A stretch of DNA of 64,000 nucleotides. Source: CBDBCU01 sp965243185. Its GTDB lineage: Bacteria > Chloroflexota > Dehalococcoidia > Lucifugimonadales > UBA3495. Under the pieces are notes generated by a model. That model was not told the DNA's origin, did no database searches, and saw only the letters and a program-made list of their open reading frames with translations. The translations under genes were made by a program, and so were the position numbers. Below are positions 43,849 to 52,330 of this stretch, piece after piece. The DNA is taken from the NCBI GenBank assembly GCA_965243185.1, contig OZ251531.1, forward strand, positions 2,170,001 to 2,234,000, in the 5' to 3' direction. How positions within the stretch are numbered: the stretch's first letter is position 1; every line of letters starts with the position of its first letter.

Positions 43849-44145
43849 TCAGACCGCCGCCGTTTCAGCAGCGGTCAGTTCCTCTACCGGCTCCGGCGGC
43901 CGCGGCCCCCACGGGAAAAATACGCCCTTATCGGCGTAAGGTTCGATATCCTCCGGAGAATCGACGTGTTCCGGCGGGATCGGATCGCCATCCTCGAGCA
44001 AACCCTCCAGATGAAACTCCAGGGCTTCCAAAAAGTTGGACAGAGTTTCCTGCGGCGTGGCCCCGGTCGAGACACAGCCAAGCACATCCGGGGAGAACGC
44101 GCACCAGTTGTTCGGGGCGGGTTCAAGGATGATAACGTACTTCAT
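43849..44145 (-). CDS. hicB: HicB family antitoxin
   Basis: A 98-residue protein beginning MKYVIILEPAPNNWCAFSPDVLGCVSTG, with the partially degraded RNase H-like fold of HicB antitoxins, then ATPQETLSNFLEALEFHLEGL. It neutralises the HicA RNase and often also binds DNA. It follows hicA; ATG at 44145 gives the canonical family start, while a start at 44154 overlapping the hicA stop (TGATG) is possible. The acidic, proline-rich tail is of unknown use. Confidence 0.85.
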   Translation of the reverse strand: MKYVIILEPAPNNWCAFSPDVLGCVSTGATPQETLSNFLEALEFHLEGLLEDGDPIPPEHVDSPEDIEPYADKGVFFPWGPRPPEPVEELTAAETAAV

Positions 44146-44153
44146 TTCTCTCA

Positions 44154-44348
44154 TCACTTCAACTTGGCCTGGCTGAGGATGCTGGACCAGTCCCGCGCCA
44201 ACAAATCATCCCCCGGCTTGCCGGGAATAGTTACCTTTCCCGTCTTGACCGGATGCTTGAACTGGCGGTGGCTGCCCCGTATTCGGACTAAGTACCAGCC
44301 ATCCGCTTCGACGATACGGATGGCGTAACGAACCTTTACAGTCGGCAT
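44154..44348 (-). CDS. hicA: HicA toxin (mRNA interferase)
   Basis: A 64-residue double-stranded-RNA-binding-fold RNase. The catalytic His is in RIRGSHRQFKHP (about 23-34), followed by GKVTIPGKPGDDL. All the core residues are intact, so the toxin is probably active. The gene starts 19 bases after the tRNA-Pro 3' end on the same strand, and hicB follows directly; the tRNA promoter probably reads through to it. Confidence 0.9.
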   Translation of the reverse strand: MPTVKVRYAIRIVEADGWYLVRIRGSHRQFKHPVKTGKVTIPGKPGDDLLARDWSSILSQAKLK

Positions 44349-44367
44349 TAGTGGACTCTGTGGTAAC

Positions 44368-44444
44368 TGGTCGGGGCGGCCGGATTCGAACCGGCGACCC
44401 CTTGCACCCCATGCAAGTGCGCTCCCGGGCTGCGCCACGCCCCG
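44368..44444 (-). tRNA. tRNA-Pro (GGG anticodon)
   Basis: The minus strand folds as a cloverleaf: acceptor stem CGGGGCG with CGCCCCG, D arm GCGCAGCCCGGGAGCGC, anticodon stem CTTGC/GCAAG around ATGGGGT with anticodon GGG, T arm CCGGTTCGAATCCGG, discriminator A and an encoded CCA (44368-44370). It is 77 nt including CCA. Confidence 0.95.
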
Positions 44445-44455
44445 ACACTGCCGGC

Positions 44456-44485
44456 AGTATAACACACCGGGCAAGGAGTAGGCAA
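44456..44485 (-). promoter_or_regulatory. Promoter of tRNA-Pro (and probably hicAB)
   Basis: On the minus strand TTGCCT (44485-44480), 18-base spacer, TATACT (44461-44456), 12 bases before the tRNA. Confidence 0.6.
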
Positions 44486-44506
44486 GGTTTTTTGTTTGCC
44501 CGGCTC

Positions 44507-44584
44507 GGTTTCGTTCTGTTATGGGTGATTTTCAGTTTTACGACATTAGCGAAAACCTGAAAACTGCTACAACAGAACGGAACC
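44507..44584 (-). mobile_element. 78-bp MITE, copy 1
   Basis: It has the same 78-bp length as the copy at 45760-45837 and matches it when reverse-complemented. The ends GGTTTCGTTCTGTT and AACAGAACGGAACC are inverted repeats. The left end is more degraded and no target duplication is seen, so this copy is probably older. Confidence 0.75.
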
Positions 44585-44690
44585 ATTGAGGATTTTTAGA
44601 GGTTACTGGAATTCCCGTTTTTTGCGGGAGGAGGCAGCCGGCCGCTATTCCGGGTTTCCCCCTTCACCGGAATAACCCCAACCGGCCCGC

Positions 44691-45479
44691 CTACAGCCCC
44701 AAAATGTTCTCCAAGCCCACCGCCAACCCCGGCTTTTTCACCACTTCCCGAATACAGCGCATCACCCCCGGCATATAGCAGTCCCGGCTCAAAGTGTCGT
44801 GGCGCAGGGCTATTGTCTGCCCGGCAGCCCCCATAATAACCTCGTGATGCGCGCTGCGGCCGGGCATTCGGATGCTGTGGATAGTTACGCCGTTATACTC
44901 CCCGCCCCGCGTATCCGGCAAATTCTCCCGTTCCGGGTAGTTGCGGGTAAAACTGCGCTGGTCGCCGATGCCCTTGGCCAAAGCCATCGCAAATCCGGAA
45001 GGCGCGTCAATCTTGGCTTCATGATGGGCTTCCACAATGTCCACATAGTCGAAAAACGGCGCCGCCTGCTCGACCAGTTTTTTCAGGATAACCGCCCCCA
45101 AGGCAAAGTTGGGCGCGACGATAACCCCAATGCCCCGTTCCTTGGCCAAAGCGTCCAGTCGGGCCAAATCGGCGTCCGTCAGTCCGCTGACCCCCAACAC
45201 CAGGTTGACCCCCCGGGCCGCGGCCACCGGCGCCGCCGCCATCGCAACGGCGGCATTGGTAAAATCCACCAGAACCCCCGGGCCGGTCTGCTCCAGTACC
45301 TGCTCCAAGTTGGTGGACAACGGAACTTCCCCGCCATCAGGCAAAGCCAGCCCATCGCCCCGTTCCCGGCGGCAGACCCCGCCCACCAGAACCAAATCCT
45401 CCTCCCGGCCCAGGGCGGCCACTGTTTCCATCCCCATTTTCCCGGTTGCCCCGTTGATTGCCACCCGTATTGACGCCAT
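44691..45479 (-). CDS. dapB: 4-hydroxy-tetrahydrodipicolinate reductase
   Basis: A 262-residue enzyme of lysine and diaminopimelate synthesis. The nucleotide-binding motif GATGKMG (8-14) and the DapB signature VEAHHEAKIDAPSG (about 154-167; catalytic His and Lys) are both clear. It reduces hydroxy-tetrahydrodipicolinate with NAD(P)H. DapA or LysC are not next to it. The spacer to the PHP gene (45480-45890) holds two mobile elements. Confidence 0.95.
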   Translation of the reverse strand: MASIRVAINGATGKMGMETVAALGREEDLVLVGGVCRRERGDGLALPDGGEVPLSTNLEQVLEQTGPGVLVDFTNAAVAMAAAPVAAARGVNLVLGVSGLTDADLARLDALAKERGIGVIVAPNFALGAVILKKLVEQAAPFFDYVDIVEAHHEAKIDAPSGFAMALAKGIGDQRSFTRNYPERENLPDTRGGEYNGVTIHSIRMPGRSAHHEVIMGAAGQTIALRHDTLSRDCYMPGVMRCIREVVKKPGLAVGLENILGL

Positions 45480-45611
45480 TGCAATCCCCCTTGCGCCCGC
45501 CGCAGCCGGCAGACTGAATCGCCCGGTATCTTACCACCGCCCGCCGGCCGCTGCCATTCCCTGCCGGGAGCAACGCCAAGGCAATTGCATCCTAATTATA
45601 TTGGTATAATT

Positions 45612-45751
45612 GGTATTCTCAACACGGGTTGGCGTGAGGTAAAACAAGGAAAAGTCGCCCCGACCAAGAAAGGGATTCCTATTGATTCGCTGGTGCTGCT
45701 TTGGCTCCGACAAGGCCGTTTTTAGCAGTGCCAACCCGTGTTGAGAATACC
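45612..45751. mobile_element. 140-bp MITE with perfect 22-bp inverted repeats
   Basis: The arms 45612-45633 and 45730-45751 are perfect inverted repeats beginning GGTATTCTCAACACGGG. The element is too small to code. The outer flanks show no clear target duplication, perhaps lost on the right side where the next MITE begins directly after. Confidence 0.85.
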
Positions 45752-45759
45752 CTGCCGCC

Positions 45760-45837
45760 GGTTCCGTTTCGTTTTAGCAGTTTTTAACTTTTCGCTAATA
45801 TCGTAAAGTTGACTAACTGCTAAAACAGAACGGAACC
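45760..45837 (+). mobile_element. 78-bp MITE, copy 2, with 8-bp target duplication
   Basis: Arms of 21 bp (45760-45780 and 45817-45837) differ at two positions. CTGCCGCC flanks both sides (45752-45759 and 45838-45845). A copy in the opposite orientation is at 44507-44584, on the other side of dapB. It carries no gene; movement would need a transposase elsewhere. Confidence 0.9.
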
Positions 45838-45852
45838 CTGCCGCCGCCGTCC

Positions 45853-45881
45853 TTGACTACCCGCCCTTGACCCGCTAAAAT
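45853..45881 (+). promoter_or_regulatory. Promoter of the PHP gene (near-leaderless)
   Basis: TTGACT (45853-45858), exact 17-base spacer, TAAAAT (45876-45881). The ATG at 45891 is only nine bases after the -10, so the leader would be about three bases. Confidence 0.65.
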
Positions 45882-45890
45882 CATTCCCAA

Positions 45891-46589
45891 ATGGCTCGCA
45901 TCTTTGACCTCCATATCCACACCACCAAGGGCAGCGCCGACAGCAGCCTCTCTCCCGAGGATTTGATTCTCGAAGCGGAACGGCTGGGCTTGCGCGGCTT
46001 GTGCATTACCGAACACAGCGGCCCTTGGGATCGCCACGAATTCGAGCGGTTCGCCGCCCAACATAATGTCGTCCTGGTGCGGGCGATGGAAGCCGATACC
46101 GACATGGGGCATATGCTGGCTTTCGGGCTGGACCAGTACCAATCCGGCTTTCACAAGGCCGCCGAACTGTGCCGGGCAGCTCGGGCCGCCGGCGGATTTG
46201 TAGTCAGCGCCCATCCCTTTCGCGGCGTCTTGGGCAAGCATATGCGGGAACGCCCCTATCTCTACCGCTCTTTGCCTAACGAACCCTTGCCCCAACTGCC
46301 GGAGGATGCCTTGACGCATCCGGTATTCCAGCTGGCTGATGCCGTCGAAGTCGTCAACGGCGGCACCGCCGACGAGGAAAATGCCTTTGCGATGGCCGTT
46401 GCCAGCAAGTTGGGGTTGCCGGTCACCGGCGGTAGCGATGCCCATTCCGTCCACGGTTTGGGCCGCTATGTTACCGCCTTTGCCGATGAAATCCATACCC
46501 AGGATGAGTTTATCACCGCCCTGCGCGCCGGCGGCTTTTTCCCGGCGGTGGGCTTGCGCGCCGGCCAACTGCGCCCCTACACTGGATAG
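45891..46589 (+). CDS. PHP-domain phosphoesterase-like protein
   Basis: A 232-residue protein. The first metal motif DLHIHTTKGSADSS (6-19), then ITEHSG (about 39-44), SAHPFRG (about 104-110) and GGSDAHS (about 181-187) give the four PHP metal sites. Such stand-alone PHP proteins hydrolyse phosphoesters or histidinol phosphate-like compounds. No ribosome binding site fits because the mRNA seems nearly leaderless. Confidence 0.85.
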   Translation: MARIFDLHIHTTKGSADSSLSPEDLILEAERLGLRGLCITEHSGPWDRHEFERFAAQHNVVLVRAMEADTDMGHMLAFGLDQYQSGFHKAAELCRAARAAGGFVVSAHPFRGVLGKHMRERPYLYRSLPNEPLPQLPEDALTHPVFQLADAVEVVNGGTADEENAFAMAVASKLGLPVTGGSDAHSVHGLGRYVTAFADEIHTQDEFITALRAGGFFPAVGLRAGQLRPYTG

Positions 46590-46691
46590 CCCGAAACCAT
46601 CAGCCCCGGCCTGGGGAAACCCGGTCAAGTCTTTGCCATCCCTTGGCTATTCCGCCCCCGATTAGTGAATTAACTGGAAAGGTCTGCTGTG

Positions 46692-49556
46692 ATGTCCCTC
46701 GGTCTGCAATTCCCGGCAACTTCCGCCTTGGAGCGGACTTTTGTTGCCCTGGACTTGGAAACTACCGGGTTGAACGCCGACCGGGGGGATAAAGTTATCC
46801 AGATTGGGGCAGTCAAGTTTCAAGGCGACCGGGTTATCGACCGCTTTGATACCTTTGTCAACCCCGGCAAAGACATCCCCGACTTTATCCAACGCTTGAC
46901 CGGCATCCGCCCCGACCAAGTGCGGCGCGCCCCCCACTTCTCCTCGGTCAGCTATGACTTGGAGAGCTTTATCGAAGGCCATCCCATCATCGGCCACAAC
47001 ATCAGCTTTGACCTGAAATTTCTGGAAGTCGAGGGGCTGTCTCTGGCTAATCCCAGCTACGATACTTGGGATTTGGCTTACTTTCTGTTGCCGCGCAACC
47101 CGGAATACAACTTGCAATCCTTCATCCGTCAGTTTGACCTTTCCAGCGCCAAGGCGCACCAAGCCATTGACGATGCTGACGCCGCCCGCCAACTGTTTCT
47201 GCTGCTGCTGCGCCGGGCGGGCGAACTGGAGCCGGGCTTGCTGGCGTGGGTGCAGCAGCTGGCCCGCCGCAGCAACTGGCGCGTCGCCGACTTGCTGACC
47301 GGATTGGAAAGCGGCAACGGCCGTAATGGCGGCCCGGCCCTGTTTGAGGCCGCCGGGCTGAAACTGCACAGCTTGGCCGCCAAAGTTGGGCAGCCGGAAC
47401 GCCGCCGCTACGATAATACTTTGCTCCATCTGGATGAAGCCAAGGCCGCCGGCTTGATGGGCCCGGACGGCCCCTTTGCTAAAACCTTTCCCAATTTCGA
47501 GCAGCGGCCGCAGCAGTCCGAAATGCTGGCCGCCGTAGCCCAAGCCATCTACCAGGGGCAGCATCTGATGGTCGAGGGCGGCACCGGTGTGGGCAAGTCA
47601 ATGGCTTACCTGCTGCCGGCGGCCCTCTTTGCCCTTTCCCGCAATCAACGGGTGGTCATTTCCACCAACACCATCAACTTGCAGGAGCAGTTGATTAACA
47701 AGGATATTCCCGCACTGAATCAGGTTTTAGAGGAAGCCGGGGTTGTCGAGCCGGGTTCGATTAAATACGCCTTGCTGAAGGGGCGGGCTAATTATCTGTG
47801 CCTGAGCCGTTGGAATTATCTTGCTAATGGCGATGCTTTGGACCCGGCGGAAGCCCGCTTGCTCAGCAAAACGGCGGTTTGGCTGCAAGATGCTGGAACT
47901 GCCGATGGCGATCGCAGCGACTTGAACCTGGGGCGGGATGCCGGCAACTGGAACAAGGTATCCGCCGGGGAACGCATCCGCTGCCCCAATCTGCTCAACG
48001 GCGCCGGCCCCTGTTTCGTCCGCAGCTCCCGGGAACGGGCCGAGCAAGCCCATATTGTCGTGGTCAACCACGCCTTGCTGCTGTCCGACCTGATGCGCGG
48101 CGGCAGTATCATCCCCGACTACCAGCGCGTCATCATCGACGAAGCCCACAACCTCGAGGATGCCGCCACCAATGAATTCAGCTTTGAGATAGCCCCGGAG
48201 CGGCTGAATGAGGAAGTCGAAGCCCTGACCCGCTTGACCCGGGAGGTGCGGCTGGCCTTGGGCGTCGAGGGACTGGATTCCACCCGGCGGCAGCAAGGGG
48301 AGCGGCTGATTGGTGATGGGGAAGCCCTATTGCCGCCGCTGCGGGACAATTGGGCTAACCTGTGGGTGGCTACGGAAGTTTTTTTCAACGCCCAGCGCAG
48401 CAAAAATGAGGAACTGCGGCTCCAGCCGCAGCACCGCAGTCAGCGCAGTTGGGCTGACTTGACTCTGGTTTGGGAAAAGGTGGATGTGGGCTTGCATAAC
48501 CTCAGCCAAATCCTGGCAGACTTGGCGGACTTTCTGGAAAACAACCCCATTCCCCAAGCCAAAGAGCAGGCCGGCTTGACCCTGGAATCCGGCAATGTGC
48601 AGAGCCGCCTCGAGGAACTGAAAGGCCAGTTAGCGGCCATTATCGGCCGGGATGATGCCGCCGACATCCACTGGTTGCGCCGCGACCAGGGCAAAAGCGA
48701 GATAGCTTTTCACTCGGCGCCGCTGGAAGTTGGCCCCATCCTGTACGAACGGCTCTACTCCAAAAAGGAAAGCGTAGTTCTGACCAGCGCCACCCTGACC
48801 GTCAGTGATAGTTTTGACTTTCCCTTGCATCGCTTGGGACTGCCGTCCGCTGAAACCAATCAGCTGAAAGTAGGTTCGCCTTTTGACTACAAGCGGGCCG
48901 CCCTGCTGCTGACCCCGGAGGATACTTCCGCGCCCAATCATCCCGAATATCCCCGGGATCTATCCCGCGCCCTGGTTGACTTGGGCAAAACCCTGTCCGG
49001 GCGTACGATGGCTCTGTTCACTTCCCACAACACCCTCCGCAATGTGGAACGGCGCATCCGGGAACCCCTGAAAGCCGCCGGCATCGAGCTGTTGGCTCAG
49101 AATATCGACGGTTCCGCCCAGCAGATTGGCCGCCGTTTTGCCGATAATCACGACAAAGACATTCCGACGGTGCTGATTGGTACTAACAGCTTTTGGGAAG
49201 GGGTGGATTTCCCCGGCATCCTGAAAGCTCTGGTCATCACCCGACTGCCCTTTCCGGTGCCGACCAACCCGATAGTTGCCGCCCGCTCCGAATTGTACGA
49301 ACGCAACGCCTTTAACGAATACTCCGTGCCGTTGGCGGTACTGCGCTTTCGGCAGGGGATGGGGCGGCTAATCCGCAGCAAGAGCGACAGCGGCGTGGTA
49401 GTGGTGCTGGATCAGCGCATCGTCAGCCAGGGCTACGGGCGGACTTTCTTTCAATCCATCCCGGACTGCACCCAGCACCCGGTCAGCTTGTCCAGCCTCG
49501 GGGAGTTGGCGGGCCGCTGGGTAACCCGGGATAATCGCGGCGGCGGCCGGGGCTGA
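46692..49556 (+). CDS. dinG: DinG-family helicase with N-terminal DnaQ-like 3'-5' exonuclease
   Basis: A 954-residue two-part protein. Residues 15-175 form a DEDDh exonuclease: FVALDLETTGLN (about 17-28), IIGHNISFDLKFLE (about 100-113), KAHQAIDDADAARQLF (about 155-170). The helicase part has Walker A EGGTGVGKS (about 295-303), DEAH in VIIDEAHNLEDA (about 480-491) and IGTNSFWEGVDFPG (near 835). Only three Cys remain around the expected iron-sulfur segment (YLCL, RCPNLL, GPCF), so an iron-sulfur cluster may be lacking. The gene overlaps the first glycosylase gene by TGATG, so helicase/exonuclease and glycosylases are made together. A GTG at 46689 is an alternative start. Confidence 0.93.
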   Translation: MSLGLQFPATSALERTFVALDLETTGLNADRGDKVIQIGAVKFQGDRVIDRFDTFVNPGKDIPDFIQRLTGIRPDQVRRAPHFSSVSYDLESFIEGHPIIGHNISFDLKFLEVEGLSLANPSYDTWDLAYFLLPRNPEYNLQSFIRQFDLSSAKAHQAIDDADAARQLFLLLLRRAGELEPGLLAWVQQLARRSNWRVADLLTGLESGNGRNGGPALFEAAGLKLHSLAAKVGQPERRRYDNTLLHLDEAKAAGLMGPDGPFAKTFPNFEQRPQQSEMLAAVAQAIYQGQHLMVEGGTGVGKSMAYLLPAALFALSRNQRVVISTNTINLQEQLINKDIPALNQVLEEAGVVEPGSIKYALLKGRANYLCLSRWNYLANGDALDPAEARLLSKTAVWLQDAGTADGDRSDLNLGRDAGNWNKVSAGERIRCPNLLNGAGPCFVRSSRERAEQAHIVVVNHALLLSDLMRGGSIIPDYQRVIIDEAHNLEDAATNEFSFEIAPERLNEEVEALTRLTREVRLALGVEGLDSTRRQQGERLIGDGEALLPPLRDNWANLWVATEVFFNAQRSKNEELRLQPQHRSQRSWADLTLVWEKVDVGLHNLSQILADLADFLENNPIPQAKEQAGLTLESGNVQSRLEELKGQLAAIIGRDDAADIHWLRRDQGKSEIAFHSAPLEVGPILYERLYSKKESVVLTSATLTVSDSFDFPLHRLGLPSAETNQLKVGSPFDYKRAALLLTPEDTSAPNHPEYPRDLSRALVDLGKTLSGRTMALFTSHNTLRNVERRIREPLKAAGIELLAQNIDGSAQQIGRRFADNHDKDIPTVLIGTNSFWEGVDFPGILKALVITRLPFPVPTNPIVAARSELYERNAFNEYSVPLAVLRFRQGMGRLIRSKSDSGVVVVLDQRIVSQGYGRTFFQSIPDCTQHPVSLSSLGELAGRWVTRDNRGGGRG

Positions 49557-50488
49557 TGGTGGAGCTAATCGTTGACCGCCCCGTGGACCTGGAAGCCAGC
49601 TTGCTGGGCGGGCAAGCCCATCGTTGGCGGCCGGAAACGCCGGACGAAAACCCGGAAACGGAACTGGCGGAAAGCGGGATAATCTGGTACTCTGGCGTCC
49701 TCCGCGGCAACTTCATCCGCATCCGCCAAATTACTCCCCAACGAATGGAGTTCCATTCTGCCCCCTGGCCGGAGGCAGCCGTTATCCCGCTGCTGCAAAG
49801 CTACTTCCGTATGGATGATGACCTCGACAGCATCCACGCCCAAATCTGCCAGGATGAACGGGTGGCGGCGATGGCAGACCGCTACCCCGGCTTGCGGATT
49901 CTACGGCAAGAGCCGTGGGAGTGTCTGGTGGCCTACATCTGCTCCGCCAATTCCAACATCAAGCGCATCCATCAGGTATTGGAAAATATCGCCGGGGCTT
50001 GCGGCGACCCCATTGACCTGAAGGGCATCCGTCGCTATGCTTTTCCTAGGCCGGCTGACTTGGCGGCCGCCGGGGAAGCGGAATTGCGCCGCTTGGGGCT
50101 GGGGTTTCGCGCTCCCTATGTGGACCGGGCGGCTCAGGAAGTAGCCAGCGGCGACTTGGACTTGAACGCCCTAGTACGCCTGCCTTATGCCCCGGCTAAA
50201 GAACGCTTGCTCGAGTGTTACGGCATCGGCAGCAAAATCGCCGATTGCATCGCCGTCTTTTCTCTGGAAAAGTTGGAAGCCTTTCCCATCGATGTCTGGG
50301 TGCGGCGGGCTTTGGGCGAATGGTACTTCCCCGGTCAAAAGACGCCCCCGGACCGGGAACTGTTGGCTTGGGCGCAAAGCTACTTCGGCCCCTACGCCGG
50401 CTACGCCCAGCAGTACCTCTTTCACGGGCGGCGTCTGGAAAAACAAACGGTGGAATCCCCGGCAGCGTACCGGGAATCGGGAGGATAG
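49556..50488 (+). CDS. OGG1-type DNA glycosylase, tandem copy 1
   Basis: A 310-residue 8-oxoguanine DNA glycosylase-like protein. The N-terminal domain has GGQAHRW (18-24; compare GQ.FRW of OGG1). The HhH-GPD part has RQEPWECLVAYICSANSNIKRI (about 117-138) and CYGIGSKIADCIAVFSLEKLEAFPIDVW (about 221-248), with catalytic Lys227 and Asp246 intact. It should excise oxidised purines and cut the DNA as a bifunctional lyase. Its ATG overlaps the dinG stop (TGATG) and the second copy follows five bases after its stop. Confidence 0.9.
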   Translation: MVELIVDRPVDLEASLLGGQAHRWRPETPDENPETELAESGIIWYSGVLRGNFIRIRQITPQRMEFHSAPWPEAAVIPLLQSYFRMDDDLDSIHAQICQDERVAAMADRYPGLRILRQEPWECLVAYICSANSNIKRIHQVLENIAGACGDPIDLKGIRRYAFPRPADLAAAGEAELRRLGLGFRAPYVDRAAQEVASGDLDLNALVRLPYAPAKERLLECYGIGSKIADCIAVFSLEKLEAFPIDVWVRRALGEWYFPGQKTPPDRELLAWAQSYFGPYAGYAQQYLFHGRRLEKQTVESPAAYRESGG

Positions 50489-50493
50489 ACCTA

Positions 50494-51363
50494 ATGGAAC
50501 TGGATACCCGCGGCCAACCCTTCGACTTGGAATTCACCCTGTTCAGCGGCCAGGCTTTCCGCTGGGCTCGGGAAAAGGATACCCCGGATAGCTGGTTCTC
50601 CGGCGTAGTGCAGGGCAACCTGATCAGAATACGCCAGACCGATCTGGGCATCGAATTCCGCAGCACCCTGCCCGAAGGAATGACCCAATACCACCTGCAA
50701 AACTACTTCCGAATGGGGGACGATGTAGCCGCCATTTATGCGGAAATCTGCCACGACTGGCGGGTGGAGATGATGGTGCGGGAATACTGGGGAATGCGGC
50801 TGCTGCGGCAGGAACCCTGGGAGTGTCTGATTGCTCACCTGTGTTCCCCGGACAACAGCGTGGCCCAAGTCAGTCAAATTGTCGAGCGGCTGTCGGAAAC
50901 CCTGGGCAACGCTATATCCCTGGACAGCGAAACCCGCTATTCCTTTCCCACTCCGGAGCGGCTGCTTGAAGCCGGCCCGGAGGGTCTGGAGCGGGCGCAT
51001 CTGGGGCCGGAGCGGGCGACCCATCTTTACCAGGCCGCCCAAGTGGTAGCCGACGGTTCTCTGGACTTGTACGCTTTGGGGGATATTCCTTACATCCACG
51101 CCAAAAACCGCCTGCTCCGCTACCCCGGCGTCAACCCCCAAATCGCCGACGCCGTCCTGCTCTTTTCCCTCGACAAGTTCGAGGCTTTCCCCATCGACCG
51201 GACGGCGGCCCGGGCTTTGGCGGAAAAATACTTCCCCGGCCAGGAGCCCCCGGAACAGGAGGAACTGCCCGACTGGACCGAACTGTTTCAGGAACACTTT
51301 GGCCCATACGCCGGCTATGCCGGGCAGTTTCTCTTTCACGGCATCCGGATGGGGCAGTTTTAG
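50494..51363 (+). CDS. OGG1-type DNA glycosylase paralogue, tandem copy 2, catalytic Lys lost
   Basis: A 289-residue paralogue: SGQAFRW (18-24), RQEPWECLIAHLCSPDNSV (about 105-124) and YPGVNPQIADAVLLFSLDKFEAFPID (210-235). The residue aligned with catalytic Lys227 of copy 1 is Gln216 here (NPQIAD in place of GSKIAD), while Asp235 is kept. The segment SANSNIKRI is also changed (CSPDNSVAQV), which in OGG1 helps place the opposite cytosine. So base removal through a Schiff base should be lost; it may be a binding-only damage sensor, or a monofunctional enzyme. A GGGAGG precedes the ATG at 50494. Confidence 0.88.
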   Translation: MELDTRGQPFDLEFTLFSGQAFRWAREKDTPDSWFSGVVQGNLIRIRQTDLGIEFRSTLPEGMTQYHLQNYFRMGDDVAAIYAEICHDWRVEMMVREYWGMRLLRQEPWECLIAHLCSPDNSVAQVSQIVERLSETLGNAISLDSETRYSFPTPERLLEAGPEGLERAHLGPERATHLYQAAQVVADGSLDLYALGDIPYIHAKNRLLRYPGVNPQIADAVLLFSLDKFEAFPIDRTAARALAEKYFPGQEPPEQEELPDWTELFQEHFGPYAGYAGQFLFHGIRMGQF

Positions 51364-51381
51364 GGCAGGCGCGGGGTTGCT

Positions 51382-52239
51382 ATGGAACTGGAATATGACG
51401 CCGGCCAGCCGCTGGACTTGAACATATCCCTGCGGATGGGGCAAGCCTTTCGCTGGAAAGCCGCCGCCGATGGCTGGTTCAGCGGCGTAGTGCGCGGCCA
51501 GTTCATCCAAATCCGCAAGGTCCGCGACGGGCTGCTGGAGTTTCAAGCCGCCCCCGGCCCGGACGCCAAGGCCGCGGCCATCATCAGCGATTACCTGCGG
51601 TTGGATGAGGATATTACCGCCATCTATGTCGATCTCAGTAAGAGGGACGGGAAAATTGCGGAACTGGTCGCGAAATACCGGGGTTTGCGGATTTTGCGGC
51701 AAGAGCCGTGGGAGTGTTTGGTATCATACATCCTGTCCGCCCAATCGCCGATACCCCGCATTGAAAGGAATGTTAAGGCGTTGGCCGACCAATTCGGCGA
51801 CCGTATCGTACCGGGAATGTCGGCATTTCCTACGCCGCGGCAACTGGCAGAAGTAAGCCAAGACGAAATTTCCCAAGTGCTGGTCGGATTCAAGCGATAC
51901 GCCGTGAGCGTATCAGGAGCGGCTCGGGAAGTTGCGGGCGAGCGGCTGGACTTGGATAGCTTGGCAAAGTTGGATTATGAACCAGCCAAGCAACGGTTAA
52001 AGCAGTGTTATGGGGTCGGCGATAAAGTTGCCGACTGTGTGCTGCTGTTTTCACTGGATAAACCTGAAGCATTTCCGATTGACCGGCACATCGGCCGAGC
52101 CTTGTCTGATTACTACTTCCCAAGAGTAAAAACGCCGTCTGACGCCAAACTCCGGGATTGGGCGCAAAATCACTTTGGCCGCTACGCCGGCTATGCCGGG
52201 CAGTTCCTGTTTTACGAGGAAAGGCCGGTGCGGAACTAG
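51382..52239 (+). CDS. OGG1-type DNA glycosylase paralogue, tandem copy 3
   Basis: A 285-residue paralogue: MGQAFRW (19-25), RQEPWECLVSYILSAQSPIPRI (about 106-127) and CYGVGDKVADCVLLFSLDKPEAFPID (209-234), with Lys215 and Asp234 intact. The opposite-base motif reads SAQSPI in place of SANSNI, so substrate choice may differ from copy 1. It starts 18 bases after copy 2 and ends the four-gene operon with dinG. Confidence 0.9.
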   Translation: MELEYDAGQPLDLNISLRMGQAFRWKAAADGWFSGVVRGQFIQIRKVRDGLLEFQAAPGPDAKAAAIISDYLRLDEDITAIYVDLSKRDGKIAELVAKYRGLRILRQEPWECLVSYILSAQSPIPRIERNVKALADQFGDRIVPGMSAFPTPRQLAEVSQDEISQVLVGFKRYAVSVSGAAREVAGERLDLDSLAKLDYEPAKQRLKQCYGVGDKVADCVLLFSLDKPEAFPIDRHIGRALSDYYFPRVKTPSDAKLRDWAQNHFGRYAGYAGQFLFYEERPVRN

Positions 52240-52291
52240 CGGATTCCTTACCGACGCAGTGCATTGCCCATCCCGCCTCCTCCCGGCAATG

Positions 52292-52300
52292 TGCTATAAT
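52292..52300 (+). promoter_or_regulatory. Extended -10 promoter of the small repeat protein
   Basis: TGCTATAAT at 52292-52300, 30 bases before the ATG at 52331. Confidence 0.6.
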
Positions 52301-52330
52301 AGGCGCAAGAAAAGGGGCAAGGTTTGGAAT

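Noticed and set aside
50215..50493. A longer N-terminus for the second OGG1-type gene
   Set aside because: It would overlap copy 1 out of frame; the start at 50494 aligns with the paralogues and has a ribosome binding site.
52175..52330. An N-terminal extension of the small repeat protein
   Set aside because: It lies upstream of and across its own promoter, and overlaps the third glycosylase.
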